Counted from the stretch's first letter, positions 35,936 through 47,689 are shown. The stretch is 64,000 nucleotides of DNA from Nyssa sinensis (GCA_008638375.1 CM018035.1:30504807-30568806); one strand, 5' to 3'. Numbers and translations: made by a program. The notes: generated by a model from the letters alone, not told the origin.

Positions 35936-36135
35936 TATTTTCCCTTATGCCTTGTTTGGTAAATTTTTAACATTATTGTTGTTTCCCACATATATATATC
36001 CACACACACACACACACACACACACATTATACATCATAATGGGCTTATGTACATTATACATGATAACTTATAATACATATATACATTATACATAATAATG
36101 AGCTTGTGAAATGGGCTCATATAATGTAATCGTTC

Positions 36136-36137
<2 letters not shown>

Positions 36138-36179
<42 letters not shown>

Positions 36180-36241
36180 TCATGTATTTTTATATATTAA
36201 TTCACACACATACACACACACACACATATATATATATATAT
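36138..36241. repeat. TA and CA microsatellites in the LARD 5' LTR
   Basis: A long (TA)n run at about 36138-36174 and a CA/TA run at about 36205-36241. A comparable dinucleotide block sits in the promoter-side part of every long LTR here. Confidence 0.85.
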
Positions 36242-36989
36242 GCATATTTTTCAGTATGTATTACCGTATTTGATATTTATTCTATAAAATATCAATTTAT
36301 GGAACGTCAGCAAATTTGGTTTGAATTCGGGGCTCGGTTTCATCATTACTCATTTTACCGATATTAGGTTCCCGTTAATGCCTTATTCCATATTCACAAT
36401 ATTTTCATAATTAATTATCAGTACTAGTCTCATATCGTCAATTTCGGTACTAGGTCAATTTCCCGAGCATGCGCCATCTTTGGTATTTCTGATTAATGTC
36501 GTCTCTTAGGATAATTGATCCTATTATGGTTTACTGTATTTTTAGTCATTTCGAACAGTATCGTTACATAACCTAATTTTATTAGGTTGGGGGTGACGTC
36601 TTAGTCATATCAGATTTTTCAAGGTCTTACAATTTTACCCTCTGTTTCTTCCTATTTGTTCTATTTTCTCTATAGATATAACCCTATAGTTATATGCAAG
36701 TTCTAAGTTAGTTTCTACAAACCCAAAAATAAAATTTCAGAATTTGAAAACTCACATTTTCTTCTTGCAATGGTTTCATCACTTTGCTGTTTTTCCTTTT
36801 CCTTCTTCTCTTATTCTTTTTTTGGTTCTTTTTCTTTTGTTCCTTAACGCATGCAGTGCATGCTGTATTTATAAACTTTTGTTTGCCCTTCCACCGCCTC
36901 ATTCTCTCTCCCTCTCTCTCTCTCCTCTCATTCCTGATCTTTTCCTTATCTTAATATTTGATATTTTGGTTATATGATATTTATATATA

Positions 36990-37210
36990 ATATAGTATAT
37001 ATATATATATATATAAACATGTCAGTATACTTCACACTTTACCCAACACACACACTGACACACTCAACACACTCATATATACATAAAATATACACATATT
37101 TATACATGCATATTTACACACACACATATATATATACACATATACTAACATATATACATATATATATATACATACCCATATATGTATATATATACATATA
37201 CATACACATA
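36990..37210. repeat. TA/CA-rich microsatellite in the outer LTR
   Basis: Alternating TA, CA and TACATA tracts with no coding meaning. Predicted open frames here are low-complexity. Just inside the LTR from it are the CT run (36902-36937) and CATGCA/TGCATGC motifs (36850-36863). Confidence 0.85.
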
Positions 37211-37370
37211 CATCGATACCCACTCATGGCTTGCTCGGTTATTGCTCGGGCACTCGAGGCTATTCGTATTCCAAAATCGGCCAATTCATTCAATATCGGA
37301 AATAAAACCCTAACAACTTGGGTTTACAATGGTCGCTTGGTTACATTTTGGGTCGGGGCATTACAATGAT

Positions 37371-38401
37371 TATGAAAATTGATTAGTTAATTGATTTAGC
37401 TTGAAAACTGAATAATTGTATCAATTGATTGATTGATTAAGGTTGAACAGTTGAGGTGAATTATTTTTATGATTGAACATTTGAGCAATTGAATTGATTC
37501 AAAAAATTGTTAAGAATTTAATTGCATTATATGTTGTATGTTACTTGATCAATTCATCATTGTACCTCCAATTGTTGTTAGAATAGAGTTGTGGATAAAA
37601 AGTTGCAAAAAGTTTACAAAACTGTTCTCCCCCTCCCCCCCCCCCCTTCTTCTACGTTAGAAACACATTAGGGACCAACAACATCTTCGACGGTAAAGTT
37701 ATAAAACTGCTTAAAAATGAGGAAAGATGTTGGAAGGCTAGGGTTTGTATGCCAAGTATTGCTTGAGATTGCGTAAGATAATGTACTTGGTGTATGCAGG
37801 GATTATAGTTTAAATAGATAGTTTGACGTGGGGAAAGAGTGTGTCCTTGATTATAGGTAACTCTTTGATCATCGAAGGATATAAGGCCACCGATGTTGCC
37901 TATAACGGTAGACTTGTGGCCTTAATTATCTTGTTATTACAATCCCAATCTGTTTTTGGATATTAGAATGGACCTGACTTTATCCAGCTATTTGAGTTTT
38001 CGATAGGCCCAACTTGGAGATACATCAATGTTCTAGACCTACGTCAGGGCTAATAACTAGTTTGGATTGAGTCTAGCTTTTTTCAGGACAATATACCATG
38101 TCAAGGTTCGGACAGATCCAAACCAAGCCACTGTTTGCTCAACAATGATAATGTGTCTAAATCTTATTTCATAGAGGGAGTTTGGAACTACTCTTTACCT
38201 TATACACATGGGGTCGTGATATAATTTGAAAGGTAAAATTATGTCTTTAGATTTATTTTATATTCCAAATTATAAAAAATAAGGTGAATGTATTTTATAG
38301 GACCATCAGATAATGTGATGACCATTGCTATTTCAAATTGGGGCACTTGAAATGATTTATTGATTATTTGAAGAGGTCTTTTATGTCTTTCATGTGAATC
38401 C
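37371..38401. other. Gene-free stretch, LTR remnant on the left
   Basis: Up to about 37690 the sequence continues the DNA interrupted at 20094. It ends with a CTGTTCTCCCCCTC stretch and a C-run (37630-37646), a type of text often near the end of copia LTRs. From 37690 to 38401 I see no open frame, RNA gene or recognisable element. Confidence 0.4.
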
Positions 38402-38854
38402 TGTTGAAAATTGGAGGCCCAACTCTAAATTAGCTCGATTCTTAAAACCAAGGTGTTAAGAAGAGGGAGAGAGTGCCCTTATATATAGACCAGAGGAGCT
38501 AGAGACGGGCGATATGGGACAATCCAACATGCAACCCATTCAGTTCCTTAAAACTCGGGTGTTAAGGAGAGGGAGAGAGTACCCTTATATATAGACCAGA
38601 GGACCTAGAGACGGGCGATGTGGGACAATCCAACACGCCCCCTAGACCACATTACCCGCGGAGGGAAGGCAGGTAAGTGGCCCCGTGCAGCTAGCCCAAA
38701 GTTAGAGTTTTGGCCTGACTCTGATACCATATTCAAATTGAAGGCACAGCCTATTCAACTCCTTAAAACCCAGGTTTCAAGGAGAGAGAGAGAAGGCCGG
38801 CCCTTATATATAGGAGAAATGAGTTAGAGATGAGCGATGTGGGACAATCCAACA
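38402..38854 (-). mobile_element. TRIM-like miniature LTR element with three LTRs
   Basis: Three copies of a short terminal repeat lie at 38402-38529 (128 bp), 38530-38635 (106 bp) and about 38731-38854. On the minus strand each begins TGTTGGATTGTCCCA(C/T)ATCG and includes a TATATATAAGG promoter-like box. Between the second and third is a 95 bp internal part with a PBS (minus strand TGGTATCAGAGTCAGG, near 38714-38729) and a purine-rich GTCTAGGGGGCG before the LTR. AATC(T) flanks both ends. The size and lack of coding sequence fit TRIM elements; the extra LTR suggests unequal recombination. Confidence 0.8.
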
Positions 38855-39431
38855 AATCTCAATGCTTGTAGAACTTCCATAGTACCCATTAAGGTGAAAC
38901 AAATAAATGAAAAACCATTATTTCAAACTAAATGGGGACCCCAGTTGTATTTTTGTGCCAACTGATATCTCATCTGCTCTCCGTCCTTTTCCCTCAAAGA
39001 CAAAGACAAAAACAAAAAACAAAAAAAAAAAAAACTCCTAACTTATTTAATTTCCGTTGAATGCAGAAAAATTATAATATAAATGATGCTTTGGTGCATA
39101 TTATTGCTGGACGTAATAGACAAGAATCTCGTTTTTCTATAAATAATTGTCATGCATTTACTAGTTTTAATACATTAATAATAATAATAAATAAAAAGTT
39201 ACACATAAAGAGAAATGGTATAAATGCTGCCATAATGAGAGGGAAAATTACAATCAGTCAGAAATTTGAAGGCATGGTATAAAAGCATTACAATCACAAT
39301 CCTTTGCAAATCCAAGCCAAGTATCTCAGTTTTAATTTTTAAATATGTGCTTTTTCACATTGGACACAAATTCAATGCAAGACAAGAAAATCTTTTGAGA
39401 CTATTTGAGTTTGAACAAAAACTTGTGATGA
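38855..39431. other. Downstream region of the polyamine transporter gene
   Basis: AT-rich with no credible coding sequence. It includes an A-run near 39016-39033 and is where the transporter's 3' UTR must lie, since its stop codon is at 39432-39434. Confidence 0.4.
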
Positions 39432-40913
39432 TCATTCTTCCTCTCCATGGCATTCGCCGTTGCTGAACTCAACCCACTTGTTTGACTTGCAAAACTTGAT
39501 TAAAAAATACCACCCAATTCCAGCTAGAGTCATCAAACCACTTACCAAATAAACAATCTTGGTGGCAATTGCCATAATAAACACCAAAAACCCAGATGGA
39601 ATCAAGCACATGATCACCAATCCCGGCAGCCTCATCGGAACCCGGTACGGCCGCTTCATTGCCGGCAACTTCCTCCTCAACCAAACAAATGACGCAAACT
39701 CCAACAACATCCCCAAGCTATACAAGAAATTCGCTGATGATATAATATCGGTGAAATTCATATATGATACACCAAGCGTAATCACAGTCGACAATACTAT
39801 CCCAACCCAAGGTGTGTTGAACCATTTCGATCTTAACCCGAAAAACTTGGGCAAAAAGCCCAAATCCGCCATACCCAGAAGCTGGTAAACGCTACTGCTT
39901 AACTGTGCTTCGAAGAGTCCAATTGCTGATAAAACAGCTCCCACTTCAATCCAGAACTTCAACCATTTTCCCGAGATCATTTGCGCCGCATCTGCAAAAA
40001 ACCCGGCTTCCCATTCACTCTGATCAACTGTTACAGACCCAGTTACTGCCAAAAGTGGAATTATATAAGCCAAGCAAGTGAGGATCACCGCGGAGAACAG
40101 AGCTACCGGGAAAGTCTTTTGCGGCCTGTCGACTTCGCCGGCTAGAGTACTAACATTGTCCCAGAAATTTAAGTTCCAAAAGAGGGTGTTGAAGAACAAG
40201 TTCCAATCCTTTTTCACACCCTTTTGGCCTAAGCTGATCCATCTATGCGGATGAATTTTAGGGATGGCAATGAAAGACATTAGTATGAATGGTAAGAGGG
40301 AGACAACGCCGAGACCGACAGCAGTATAGCCGACGATAGTTAGACCGGTGTAGTTGAGAAAAGAAAGGAATAAAGTTGAGGTTAGGAGTGCGAGATAGCG
40401 AGGTAGACCTGAAGAGAAGATGGGGAAAATTTTCTTGAGGTAGTCGATGCAGAGAGCTGGGAAGGCGGCGGTATTGATGACGCCGCTGAGGAACTTCCAG
40501 GTGCCCATGAGCGAGCCCCAGAAGGGGCCAAAAGCGCGGTCAGCCCAGATGACGAATCCGCCGTTGCCGGGAAAGGCGGTGGAGAGCTCGGCAGTTATGA
40601 GGGCTTCCGGGATACTCCAGATGAAGGGGAAGATGAGAAATCCGAGGATGGCGAAGAGGGGGCCGGCGGCTAGGACGGCGGGCTCTTCGCCGAATGGACC
40701 GCCAGCGACTTCGAAGTAGATGAGAAATATGAGAGGTATGAGAGTGAGTTTCTTGGGCTTTATGGTGGTGATTTTGGTGGTTATGGGGAGTTCTACTTCT
40801 TCAGGCATGTTTTGGGATATTGGAGAGGTGGTTGTGGTGGTGGCGGCGGCCATGGTGGGTGGTTGTGCTCCGACGAGTGTTTTTGGGTTTTGTGATTGGA
40901 TTTCTATGCTCAT
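39432..40913 (-). CDS. PUT: Polyamine/amino-acid transporter, LAT (PUT) family
   Basis: A 493-residue single-exon protein of the APC superfamily, L-type amino-acid transporter branch. In plants this branch is known as polyamine uptake transporters (PUT/RMV1/PAR1), proton-coupled importers of putrescine, spermidine and paraquat. A hydrophilic, Thr-rich N-terminus of about 50 residues precedes a dozen hydrophobic segments. The first contains the family signature [13 protein letters not shown] at residues 66-78, followed by [23 protein letters not shown] text in the substrate region. The block [15 protein letters not shown] near the middle is also typical. The length and absence of introns fit the family. 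No frameshift or stop is present, so it appears functional. Which PUT number it matches cannot be decided here, and the cellular site (plasma membrane, Golgi or ER in known members) is not visible. Start at 40913 gives the longest frame; Met21 and Met36 are alternatives. Confidence 0.95.
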   Translation of the reverse strand: MSIEIQSQNPKTLVGAQPPTMAAATTTTTSPISQNMPEEVELPITTKITTIKPKKLTLIPLIFLIYFEVAGGPFGEEPAVLAAGPLFAILGFLIFPFIWSIPEALITAELSTAFPGNGGFVIWADRAFGPFWGSLMGTWKFLSGVINTAAFPALCIDYLKKIFPIFSSGLPRYLALLTSTLFLSFLNYTGLTIVGYTAVGLGVVSLLPFILMSFIAIPKIHPHRWISLGQKGVKKDWNLFFNTLFWNLNFWDNVSTLAGEVDRPQKTFPVALFSAVILTCLAYIIPLLAVTGSVTVDQSEWEAGFFADAAQMISGKWLKFWIEVGAVLSAIGLFEAQLSSSVYQLLGMADLGFLPKFFGLRSKWFNTPWVGIVLSTVITLGVSYMNFTDIISSANFLYSLGMLLEFASFVWLRRKLPAMKRPYRVPMRLPGLVIMCLIPSGFLVFIMAIATKIVYLVSGLMTLAGIGWYFLIKFCKSNKWVEFSNGECHGEEE

Positions 40914-41045
40914 AATTGGGCAAGGAGACGAACGAATTGAATTGATCCAAGCCCAAGAGAGAGCGAGAGAGGAATTATTTGGACAAAGAAATGGACGCCA
41001 AAAGTTTAGGGTCTTCCAACCGTGAGTGCTCTAGATATATCACAA

Positions 41046-41058
41046 GTTGTATATATGA
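41046..41058 (-). promoter_or_regulatory. TATA-like box of the transporter gene
   Basis: The minus strand reads GGTCATATATACAAC about 140 bp upstream of the start codon. A purine/GA-rich leader lies between. Position and sequence fit a plant TATA box, but no transcription start is known. Confidence 0.45.
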
Positions 41059-41099
41059 CCGCACACCTGGAAGGTGAGGGTGATGTTTATATGGGTGTC

Positions 41100-42100
41100 A
41101 CCCATACTAAGAGAGAGTGTGGTCAGTTTAGTTTTTGACGGTACAGATGGCATGTTAAATCAATTTTTTTCATATTAATGTAGTTTCAAACAATTTTTTC
41201 AAACTCACGTTATTTTTTAAAAGTGTTTTTTCATAACATGCTTTTATTATAAAGAAGATACCTTTATCATAAAAGTGTTTTCTAAAAAAATACTTTTTAT
41301 TCAATTTTTTAAATAAAAAATGCATTTTATTAGAAGACACTTTTATTAGGTGACGATTTTAACCTTTTTTTATAATTAGAAAGGTATCTTTTCAGAAGAC
41401 GCCTCTTTAAAGAGTCTTTTTAGAAGATGACTTTAAAAATGTGTCTTTTCATAAGACGCATTTATATGTAAAAACACACCAGTTGCATATATCAGTAAAA
41501 ATATCATTAATTTTAATTGTTTTTACGACGAATAATTCAAACACTTGTATTTAGAGAATCACTTTGATAATTTTTTGAAAATTTTGCCCCTTAAACCTCC
41601 ATATGCACTAAATTAAAGGAATTATATTGTTTTGAAGCATCTAATGAGCAAAACACCCATTCTCTTCATCTTTTTTCAATTTAATCAACTCACACACTTG
41701 TATCTTTGATCAAAGAGGCAGTGTGTTGCCATATGGAGTAATTTTGATAATTTTATGAATTTTTTACCTCTCATAACGCACATAAATTATGAGTTAAAAG
41801 AAATAAATATAAGAAGTGACATAAGAAAAAAAGAAGAACAATGCAATATACAAATTAAAAGTTGCATTTATATATAAAAGTAAACTTTTTACATCAGTTT
41901 ACTTGTCCATATAAAAAATTTTGTGAGATCCATTACATAATAAACATAAAAACTAAGTGCCACATGGTGGATGTCTTCTTGATCGTTTAGGCCTCTTGTT
42001 CGGGTTTGGCAATGGATTTTGTTGCGTGACTTGAGAGACAATATCTATGCCCTGATGAGAATGATGGTTATAACCTAGTCTTCATGTTCATCTAGTATAT
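41100..42100. other. AT-rich region with inverted and repeated AAGAC motifs
   Basis: Between about 41210 and 41470, AAAGTGT, AGAAGAC and AAGACGC motifs recur in both orientations. For example, a block at about 41270-41290 is the inverted complement of one at about 41330-41350, giving a possible hairpin. This resembles decayed DNA-transposon ends. The rest, to about 41930, is AT-rich with nothing recognisable. Confidence 0.35.
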
Positions 42101-42700
42101 ACTCGACAAGTACGCTGGCATTTAGGTATAACTAGATCAACCTATGCTAATCCCTCCATAGGCACCTCCTCAACTAGATCAACTTGTGTCAATCCCTCAG
42201 CAAACACTCCCTCAACAGGCTCATCCTCATCTAGATCAACCTACGTCAATCCCTTCAAAGGTACCTCCTCATGTAGTATAGAGATTGGTGTTGATGAGGT
42301 ATGTGGTGATACTATCAATCCTTCCTGTGTCACTACCTTCATATCCACCCCATCCCTTGATATGGCACGATATGAAAGATATGATGGATATTGTTGGTTA
42401 GAGTAGTGTAGTGGAGATACTCTCAACGGAGGAGAGTCGTGAATGGTCTATGAAGGCTACTGCATAGATGTAAAAGCAATGTCCGTGCCACATGTTGGTC
42501 ATGGAGCAACAATCCCAACACGTCTACAACGCTAAGGCTGAGGTTGAGGAAAAGGGGTCGGTGCATCTGATGGTGCAAGTGGTTCATCTTGACAACACTC
42601 TTGCAAACATTGTTGCTTATGAATAGCCTCGAAACAAGCAAATATCTGAGAGCAAAATTGGTGAAGTGTCTCAAACTATATTATTGGATCAGTGCTATGC
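41950..42700 (-). pseudogene. Decayed transposon-related ORF, maybe plant-mobile-domain type
   Basis: On the minus strand, pieces in one orientation give a readable but broken protein C-terminus. It has a histidine/glutamine-rich part (HQFCSQIFACFEAIHKQQC), a linker (SRDGVDMKVVTQEGL) and acidic repeats of the form EEVPxxGLTxVDL at about 42120-42260. It ends in an Arg-rich tail with PPCGT at about 41958-42000. Basic PPCGT-like tails occur in plant transposon proteins with the plant mobile domain, but the recognition is weak and the domain itself is not visible. Several stops interrupt it. Confidence 0.35.
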
Positions 42701-42736
42701 TCAATGGTGTCATTTGCCATGTGGTACATACTAGTC

Positions 42737-43153
42737 ATTCTTGTTGGGTTCGTAACCACAGCGGAAGCAATTTCATTAATGTATTTGAATCTTTTTCTTT
42801 ACATGAATCATATAATTTTGAAAATAGGGTTTAGAATTACCTTATTCTTGATAATCTTGATTGTTGAAGAAGGCTTTTTGAAGAGATTGATGAATCTTCC
42901 TTCTCTTTCCCCTCTAGATCTTCTCCTCTTTTTCCTTTAGGCAAACCGTATCGTAGGAAGTGGGTTGCCTCTATTTTTTGTCTAGCACAAAAACTTATTA
43001 TCATAAACGACTCCATACATATCATATATATGAGCTTAATTACGGCAAGACAAGTGATCTAGTGGGTCACACTAAGTTAGCTTCTAATTAATCAATTAAA
43101 TCTTAATTATCTCATAATTAAATTAATTGAGTAATTAATTTCAATTAACTCCA
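42737..43153 (-). mobile_element. Possible partial copia-like LTR
   Basis: The text starts TGGGTTCGTAACCACAGCGG, a type of sequence found at copia LTR ends, and runs as non-coding AT-rich DNA to an abrupt junction with the truncated LTR at 43154. Only one end is visible, so this is tentative. Confidence 0.3.
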
Positions 43154-44258
43154 CTATATTCCAAGTATTGCAGATTTTATCATGAAGTCATGAACATTAT
43201 GTTGAATGCTCATAAAAGCATCTATTGAAGAAGTCATGTGTTAAATATATTTGAATGCAACTACAAGGAGGCCATGTTTTAATACTTTTAAATGTCATCT
43301 ATTTGTAAAGTGTTTTATACCTCATGTTGCCACTGGTAATGCAAGATAAACTGTGCATAAGCACCACGTATGACGTTGGGTTTCTTCAGAACTCAACTAT
43401 GACACAAATAAATGCTAGGTAGCAGGATTTAATCCCCCAGGCATGAGATATCTCCACGAAAAGTAAAATGGGAGTCTGGTTATAAATGGATTCCATTAAT
43501 AAAAGTGATAAGATGTTATGTTGAAAATAGAAGTAGGTTTTACTCTCATTTTCACTATGCATATTTACATGTTTGAAGTTCATATACTCTATTTGAAGAA
43601 GTACATGTTTAGCTTGAATACTTTAAATGTTTCAAAGCTATCTGTTTTAAAGAATGCATATATTTTGTGTTCGAAGTATATGAGCAATTGGTAGTGATAG
43701 TTTTATAAACTCTGTTGCGCTAAACCACTGCCAATTGAAAACCCATGACAAATGTTGGAATTACTCACAAGCTTAGATTAGCTTACCTGGATTTTTATCC
43801 AACCCCCCTTTCATGTAACAAAAGTGATCCTGACCCTATTTTGTGATGAAGACGGTGAAGGTATTGCCCATTTTGAGGAAGGGCATAGGAAGTTGTTACA
43901 GGGTTAGCATGAAGTAGTAGGACCATTTGTTGGTCACTTTTTGTAATAAAAAGTGTTAGAGTGATTACGTAACTAAGTCCTTAGGGACAACTGGATATGT
44001 ATTATGTATAAAGTCTTTAAGTTTTTATTATACTCTGAATGTATAATCATGTGTACCGTTCTGAAGAGCGGCAGTACCGGGCAGATGTGCACAAATTTTA
44101 AATAAGAAAAGAAAAAAAAAGTTTTTCACGCTTCCACAAACACAGGTCACACCGTCATCCGATATTGTTGCTTATGTAAGCCTTGCCCTAAGGCCCCCGG
44201 GTCGAAGGGTGGCGGTCGCGATACAAGATCTGCACAAGGTGGGTTTCGGGTCGTGACA
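43154..44258 (+). mobile_element. 5'-truncated LTR (1105 bp) of the gag-only element
   Basis: Matches 49096-49992 of the 3' LTR and continues to the complete end GGTTTCGGGTCGTGACA at 44258. The first 3 kb, including the promoter side, is missing. Its acceptor-like site at 43812 reads CAT where the 3' LTR has CAG. Confidence 0.8.
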
Positions 44259-44278
44259 TAAAGTATTAGAGCCAGGTT
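44259..44278 (+). other. Primer binding site of the gag-only element
   Basis: Directly after the LTR end comes AAGTATTAGAGCCAGG, an imperfect match to the initiator tRNA-Met signature TGGTATCAGAGCC. It defines the start of the internal region. Confidence 0.65.
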
Positions 44279-44812
44279 GACTTAGACAACTTAGTGACAC
44301 TATAAGAATTAGAAACAGAACTATGAGTTAGGTAGGTTTTAGGCTACCTAAGATATGTAAAGTATATGATTTGATGTGAAGGCGGGGTATGCGACCCGCA
44401 TTACATGAAATAATTATGTGAAGTATGTGATTTGATTGAAGGCGGGGTATGCGACCGCATTTCATGAAGTAGATATGTGAAGTACATGATTTGACTTGAA
44501 TGCAGGGTATGGGACCTATATTAGAGTTAAGTAATTGATTGAAAGTATGTGACTTGATTTGAATGTGGGGTATGGGACCCACATTAGAGTAAAGTAAATG
44601 ATTAGAAGTACGTATTCGATAAGAATGTATGGGACCCGTAGTTAAATAGAAGTAGTAAAACTAAGACAAGAAGTAATGTGGACTATAAGAACCACCACGG
44701 GAGTCAAGAATAATAAAATATTAAATCTTGAATATATGAAATACGTAAATGTATACCTTATGCGATAAATATATAAGATGGAACACTGACAGACGTATGT
44801 TTTTCAACGACA

Positions 44813-45799
44813 ATGGTAAACACGAGAAGGAATGGAAGAAACCCTAAGGACAGACTAGACCAAGTTGAGCACATTCTAGAAACAATGGCTCAAAACATGA
44901 TAGGTGCCCAAGCTCAGGGCAGAGCACCACGACAGGTGCAAAACCTTGGGCTACCACAGGATCAGGGACAACCTGCTGAGGCAATGAACACGTCAAGTTA
45001 TAAGATGTTTCAGAGCTTCAAGCCTCCTAGATTTGATGGACTAGACACCTCGATCGACGCTGAGGCGTGGGTCCAAGAAATGGAACGTATATTCACGGTT
45101 CTGCCATGTACCGAGGAGCAGAAAGTCTCATTTGTTGCCTTCACTTTCAAGGATGCAGTTTATGGATGGTGGCTTCTAGAGAAAGAAAGAGAGCCGCCGA
45201 TGACTTGGGAAAGATTTTTGAAAGTATTTTACGACAAACATTTCCCAAGGTCACTAAAGAACCAGAAGATAGTAGAGTTTGCAACTCTAACCCAGGGAAC
45301 TATGATCGTGGCAGAATATGAGGCTAAGTTCATGAAACTAGCCCGCTATTCACCCCACATTATCATCACAGAAGATCTGAAGGCCAGGAAGTTTGAGAGT
45401 GGTCTCAGAGATAGTATCAGGTACAGACTCGAGCCCTTTGAGCTTCCCACATATAATGCAGTAGTGAATCATGCCAAGATCTTCGAGAGAGCTGGGATTT
45501 CTCTGTCCCATAAGAAAGATAAGAAACAGGTTAGCCCCACTCCCTAACAGATGAAGAAGACTAAGACAGGAGCCAGGAATATGACTTCTATCAATGAAGG
45601 GGGAAACACTAGCCAGAAGACAGCAGAGATCCCTGTATGCCCTACTTGTCAGAAGCGGCATTTTGTACCCTATCGACAGTGTTCTAGAGCCTACTACAAA
45701 TGTGGTCTACGTGGGCATCTCATTAAGGATTGCCCAAAGAGGAGTTCAGCTCCCAAGGAGCCTACTATAGCAGCTTCATCGGCTATGCCACGCACATAG
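44813..45799 (+). pseudogene. Gag of Tekay-type element, one in-frame stop
   Basis: The frame begins MVNTRRNGRNPKDRLDQVE and carries the retrotransposon Gag domain (Retrotrans_gag), with FKPPRFDG, AEAWVQEMERIF, DAVYGWWLLEK, WERFLKVFYDKHFP and YEAKFMKLARYSP in order. After 244 codons there is a TAA at 45545-45547, then the same frame continues 83 more codons. That part has the CPTCQKRHF cluster and a zinc knuckle YKCGLRGHLIKDC whose preceding first cysteine is a tyrosine. The Gag core is thus nearly intact, but the RNA-binding tail is cut off and damaged. In a functional member, Gag would package the element RNA using pol from another copy. Confidence 0.88.
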
Positions 45800-46037
45800 G
45801 CTTTGATTGCTGAGAAACCAGAAGGAAGTAAGGAGCCTACGAGGTACAGATAAGTTTTCAATATATTTTTTGAAGCTACACAGACCTCTAAAGGTCAACT
45901 AGGTACACCGTCTAATACTTAAATTTATGTCTAATATGTATGTCCTTGTCATTTCACTTCGACTACTAGATACCTGAACATGATAAATAGAAATAACGAA
46001 GAAGGGAAGGAGACTAGTACACTTAAAACAAAGAACA

Positions 46038-46077
46038 TACAAGTTTTGAGGACAAAACTCCAATAAGAAGGGGAGAA
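46038..46077 (+). other. Polypurine tract region of the gag-only element
   Basis: The chromovirus-like end block AGTTTTGAGGACAAAACTCC is followed by AATAAGAAGGGGAGAA directly before the LTR start TGTAACACC at 46078. It would prime plus-strand synthesis. It shows that the 3' end of the parent element is retained even though pol is gone. Confidence 0.8.
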
Positions 46078-47689
46078 TGTAACACCCTGACTCGAAATAT
46101 CAGGAAATAGGACATGCCTTCCGGGGTTTCAAACGGTAGCTTAAAATTAACTATAAGCAGACCGAAAGTCGAAGAATACTCAAATGATTGTATTTCAATA
46201 TGCATTGTATTGTGTGTGTGTACAAATATATAGTAATATCCATGTGATTATAATATGTATATTATCATATGAAAAATACAAGCACTAACTGTGTATTTAG
46301 TGTGTGTAGTCAAAGTATGTGTACACACACACATATATATATATATACACATGTAAATATATATATATATATATACATACATTAAAGTATGTATGTGTGT
46401 GCAAAATTGTGAAAGAGTGTGTGTGAGTGTCGGTTGCATGTGTATGTGTGTTTATATGTGTATTAGTAAGTGTAACTATATAATATACATATATATTACA
46501 AATATCAACCACCATTAATGCAAGGCTGCATTTCTAAAAAGAAGAATTAAATGGATTGGAAAGGAAGCAGATTTAGAAGTCAAGATTAAGGGTTGTGAAG
46601 GGATAGAGAGAGAGACGTCTGATGAGAGAGAGAGGGCGATCGAACTTGCTCAAAAGCAAGTGCATGCACTGCATGCTTAAGGAAAATCAAAAGAAAATGA
46701 AGCAAGGCGTTGGAAGTTAGAAGAGGAAGAAAATCAGAAGTAGAAGGAAGAGAAAAACACTATTAAACAAGTGAACACAAAATTCACCATAGTTTCTCTC
46801 TCTAAAAATTTATGCATGTTTACAAATTGTTTAGGTTATATTTATGAATATGTGATGTTTAGGATGTATATTGTTGAACAAGGCATGAAAAATGGAACCT
46901 AAACACATCAAGAACACCCAGCTGTACATCAAACCACATTGATAGACCTTGCTTAGAGCAGGTCTAAAACCACATGAACCAAAACCCATTTAACCTATTG
47001 TAACCTGAACTAGACCACCCCAAAGTTTAAAAACACAAAGAATCAACTTTGAGACTCAAAGGAAACTCTAAAAATTGGAGTTGCAGGTACAGGTTTTAAA
47101 ACCCAACCTCACAAACTCAATATAAAATCCATTTTTGAGAACGAAGACTTGAACCCCATGAAGAATGAGTCACAACAGCAGAAACCTCATGCATTTTGGC
47201 TCAAAAATGAGTCTGTATGGCTGAGTTGCAGGTCATGGCCTCAACCTCCCAAGTGCGATCAAGAGTCTGATTCTAAACCTCAAGTGAATGCCAAAGTGTT
47301 GCTAGGACACACAGGGACTGGGACCACCCAAAAACAAAGAGATTTGATCTCTCAGAATTCACGAAATTAGAAGTTTAGATTTGCAGAAATTAGGGCAACA
47401 GTAGTTCGGGCGTAAGGAAGAAGATGACCCCGTTGAGCCAACTCGCGAGTTGACTCAGCCGAGTCCTGACCGAGGTGGATTACCATTGTGTCGACTGAGA
47501 CACGTGTCACGGTGTGGGATTAGCCACCACATTATTAAGATGGCACCATTTTGGGCTCAAGGGTTTAAAACCCTAATTGGGCCTATTTGGTTACGCGATT
47601 ATGAGCCAATTTAATAAACTATGCGTAGTTGAGGATAGCCTATTCAGGTTTTAATGCGTTGTCCACCGTTTGGCTTGATAAAAATAAAA

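Larger units (their letters stand above)
27863..36631 (-). mobile_element. LARD-like non-autonomous LTR retrotransposon (8.8 kb)
   Basis: Two long LTRs (27863-31487 and 32402-36631) flank a 914 bp internal region with a PBS and polypurine tract but no coding sequence. This fits the large retrotransposon derivative (LARD) class, which must borrow proteins from an autonomous relative. The right flank is ATTTT (36632-36636) and the left flank ends in ATTTTT, consistent with a 5 bp duplication plus one T. It is inserted in the outer solo LTR. Confidence 0.83.
32402..36631 (-). mobile_element. 5' LTR of the LARD-like element (4230 bp)
   Basis: Matches the 3' LTR along most of its length with scattered differences. 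On the minus strand it starts TGTAAGACCTTGAAAAATC at 36631 and ends GGGTAGGGGATATGACA at 32402. It includes a long TA/CA microsatellite region (about 35680-36240) and an antisense tRNA-like module. Duplicated GAGCCTTTCC(C/T)AGCT blocks occur near 33137 and 33271, as in the other LTR. Confidence 0.82.
20095..37365 (-). mobile_element. Solo LTR (about 3.1 kb) inflated by two nested insertions
   Basis: On the minus strand it starts TGTAATGCCCCGACCC at 37365 and ends GGGTTTTGGGTCGTGACA at 20095. It is flanked by ATGAT at 20090-20094 and 37366-37370. Removing the nested elements 21783-27173 and 27863-36631 with their duplications leaves about 3.1 kb. The ends and the internal order (TA/CA tract, CT tract, CATGCA motifs, tRNA-like module, mini-exon) match LTR A, so both belong to one family. 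No internal region was found, so it is a solo LTR. Confidence 0.85.

Noticed and set aside
36974..37369. Open frame of 131 codons through the TA/CA tracts
   Set aside because: Translation is Tyr/Ile/His/Thr repeats from microsatellites; no protein signal.
37630..37646. C-run as a functional element
   Set aside because: Homopolymer of the kind seen near copia LTR ends; length is also prone to sequencing error.
39469..41025. Open frames overlapping the transporter gene on both strands
   Set aside because: Shadows of the 493-residue transporter frame.
44328..44582. Minus-strand frame over GCGGGGTATG repeats near 44380-44580
   Set aside because: Short repeated leader sequence of the gag-only element; no protein similarity.
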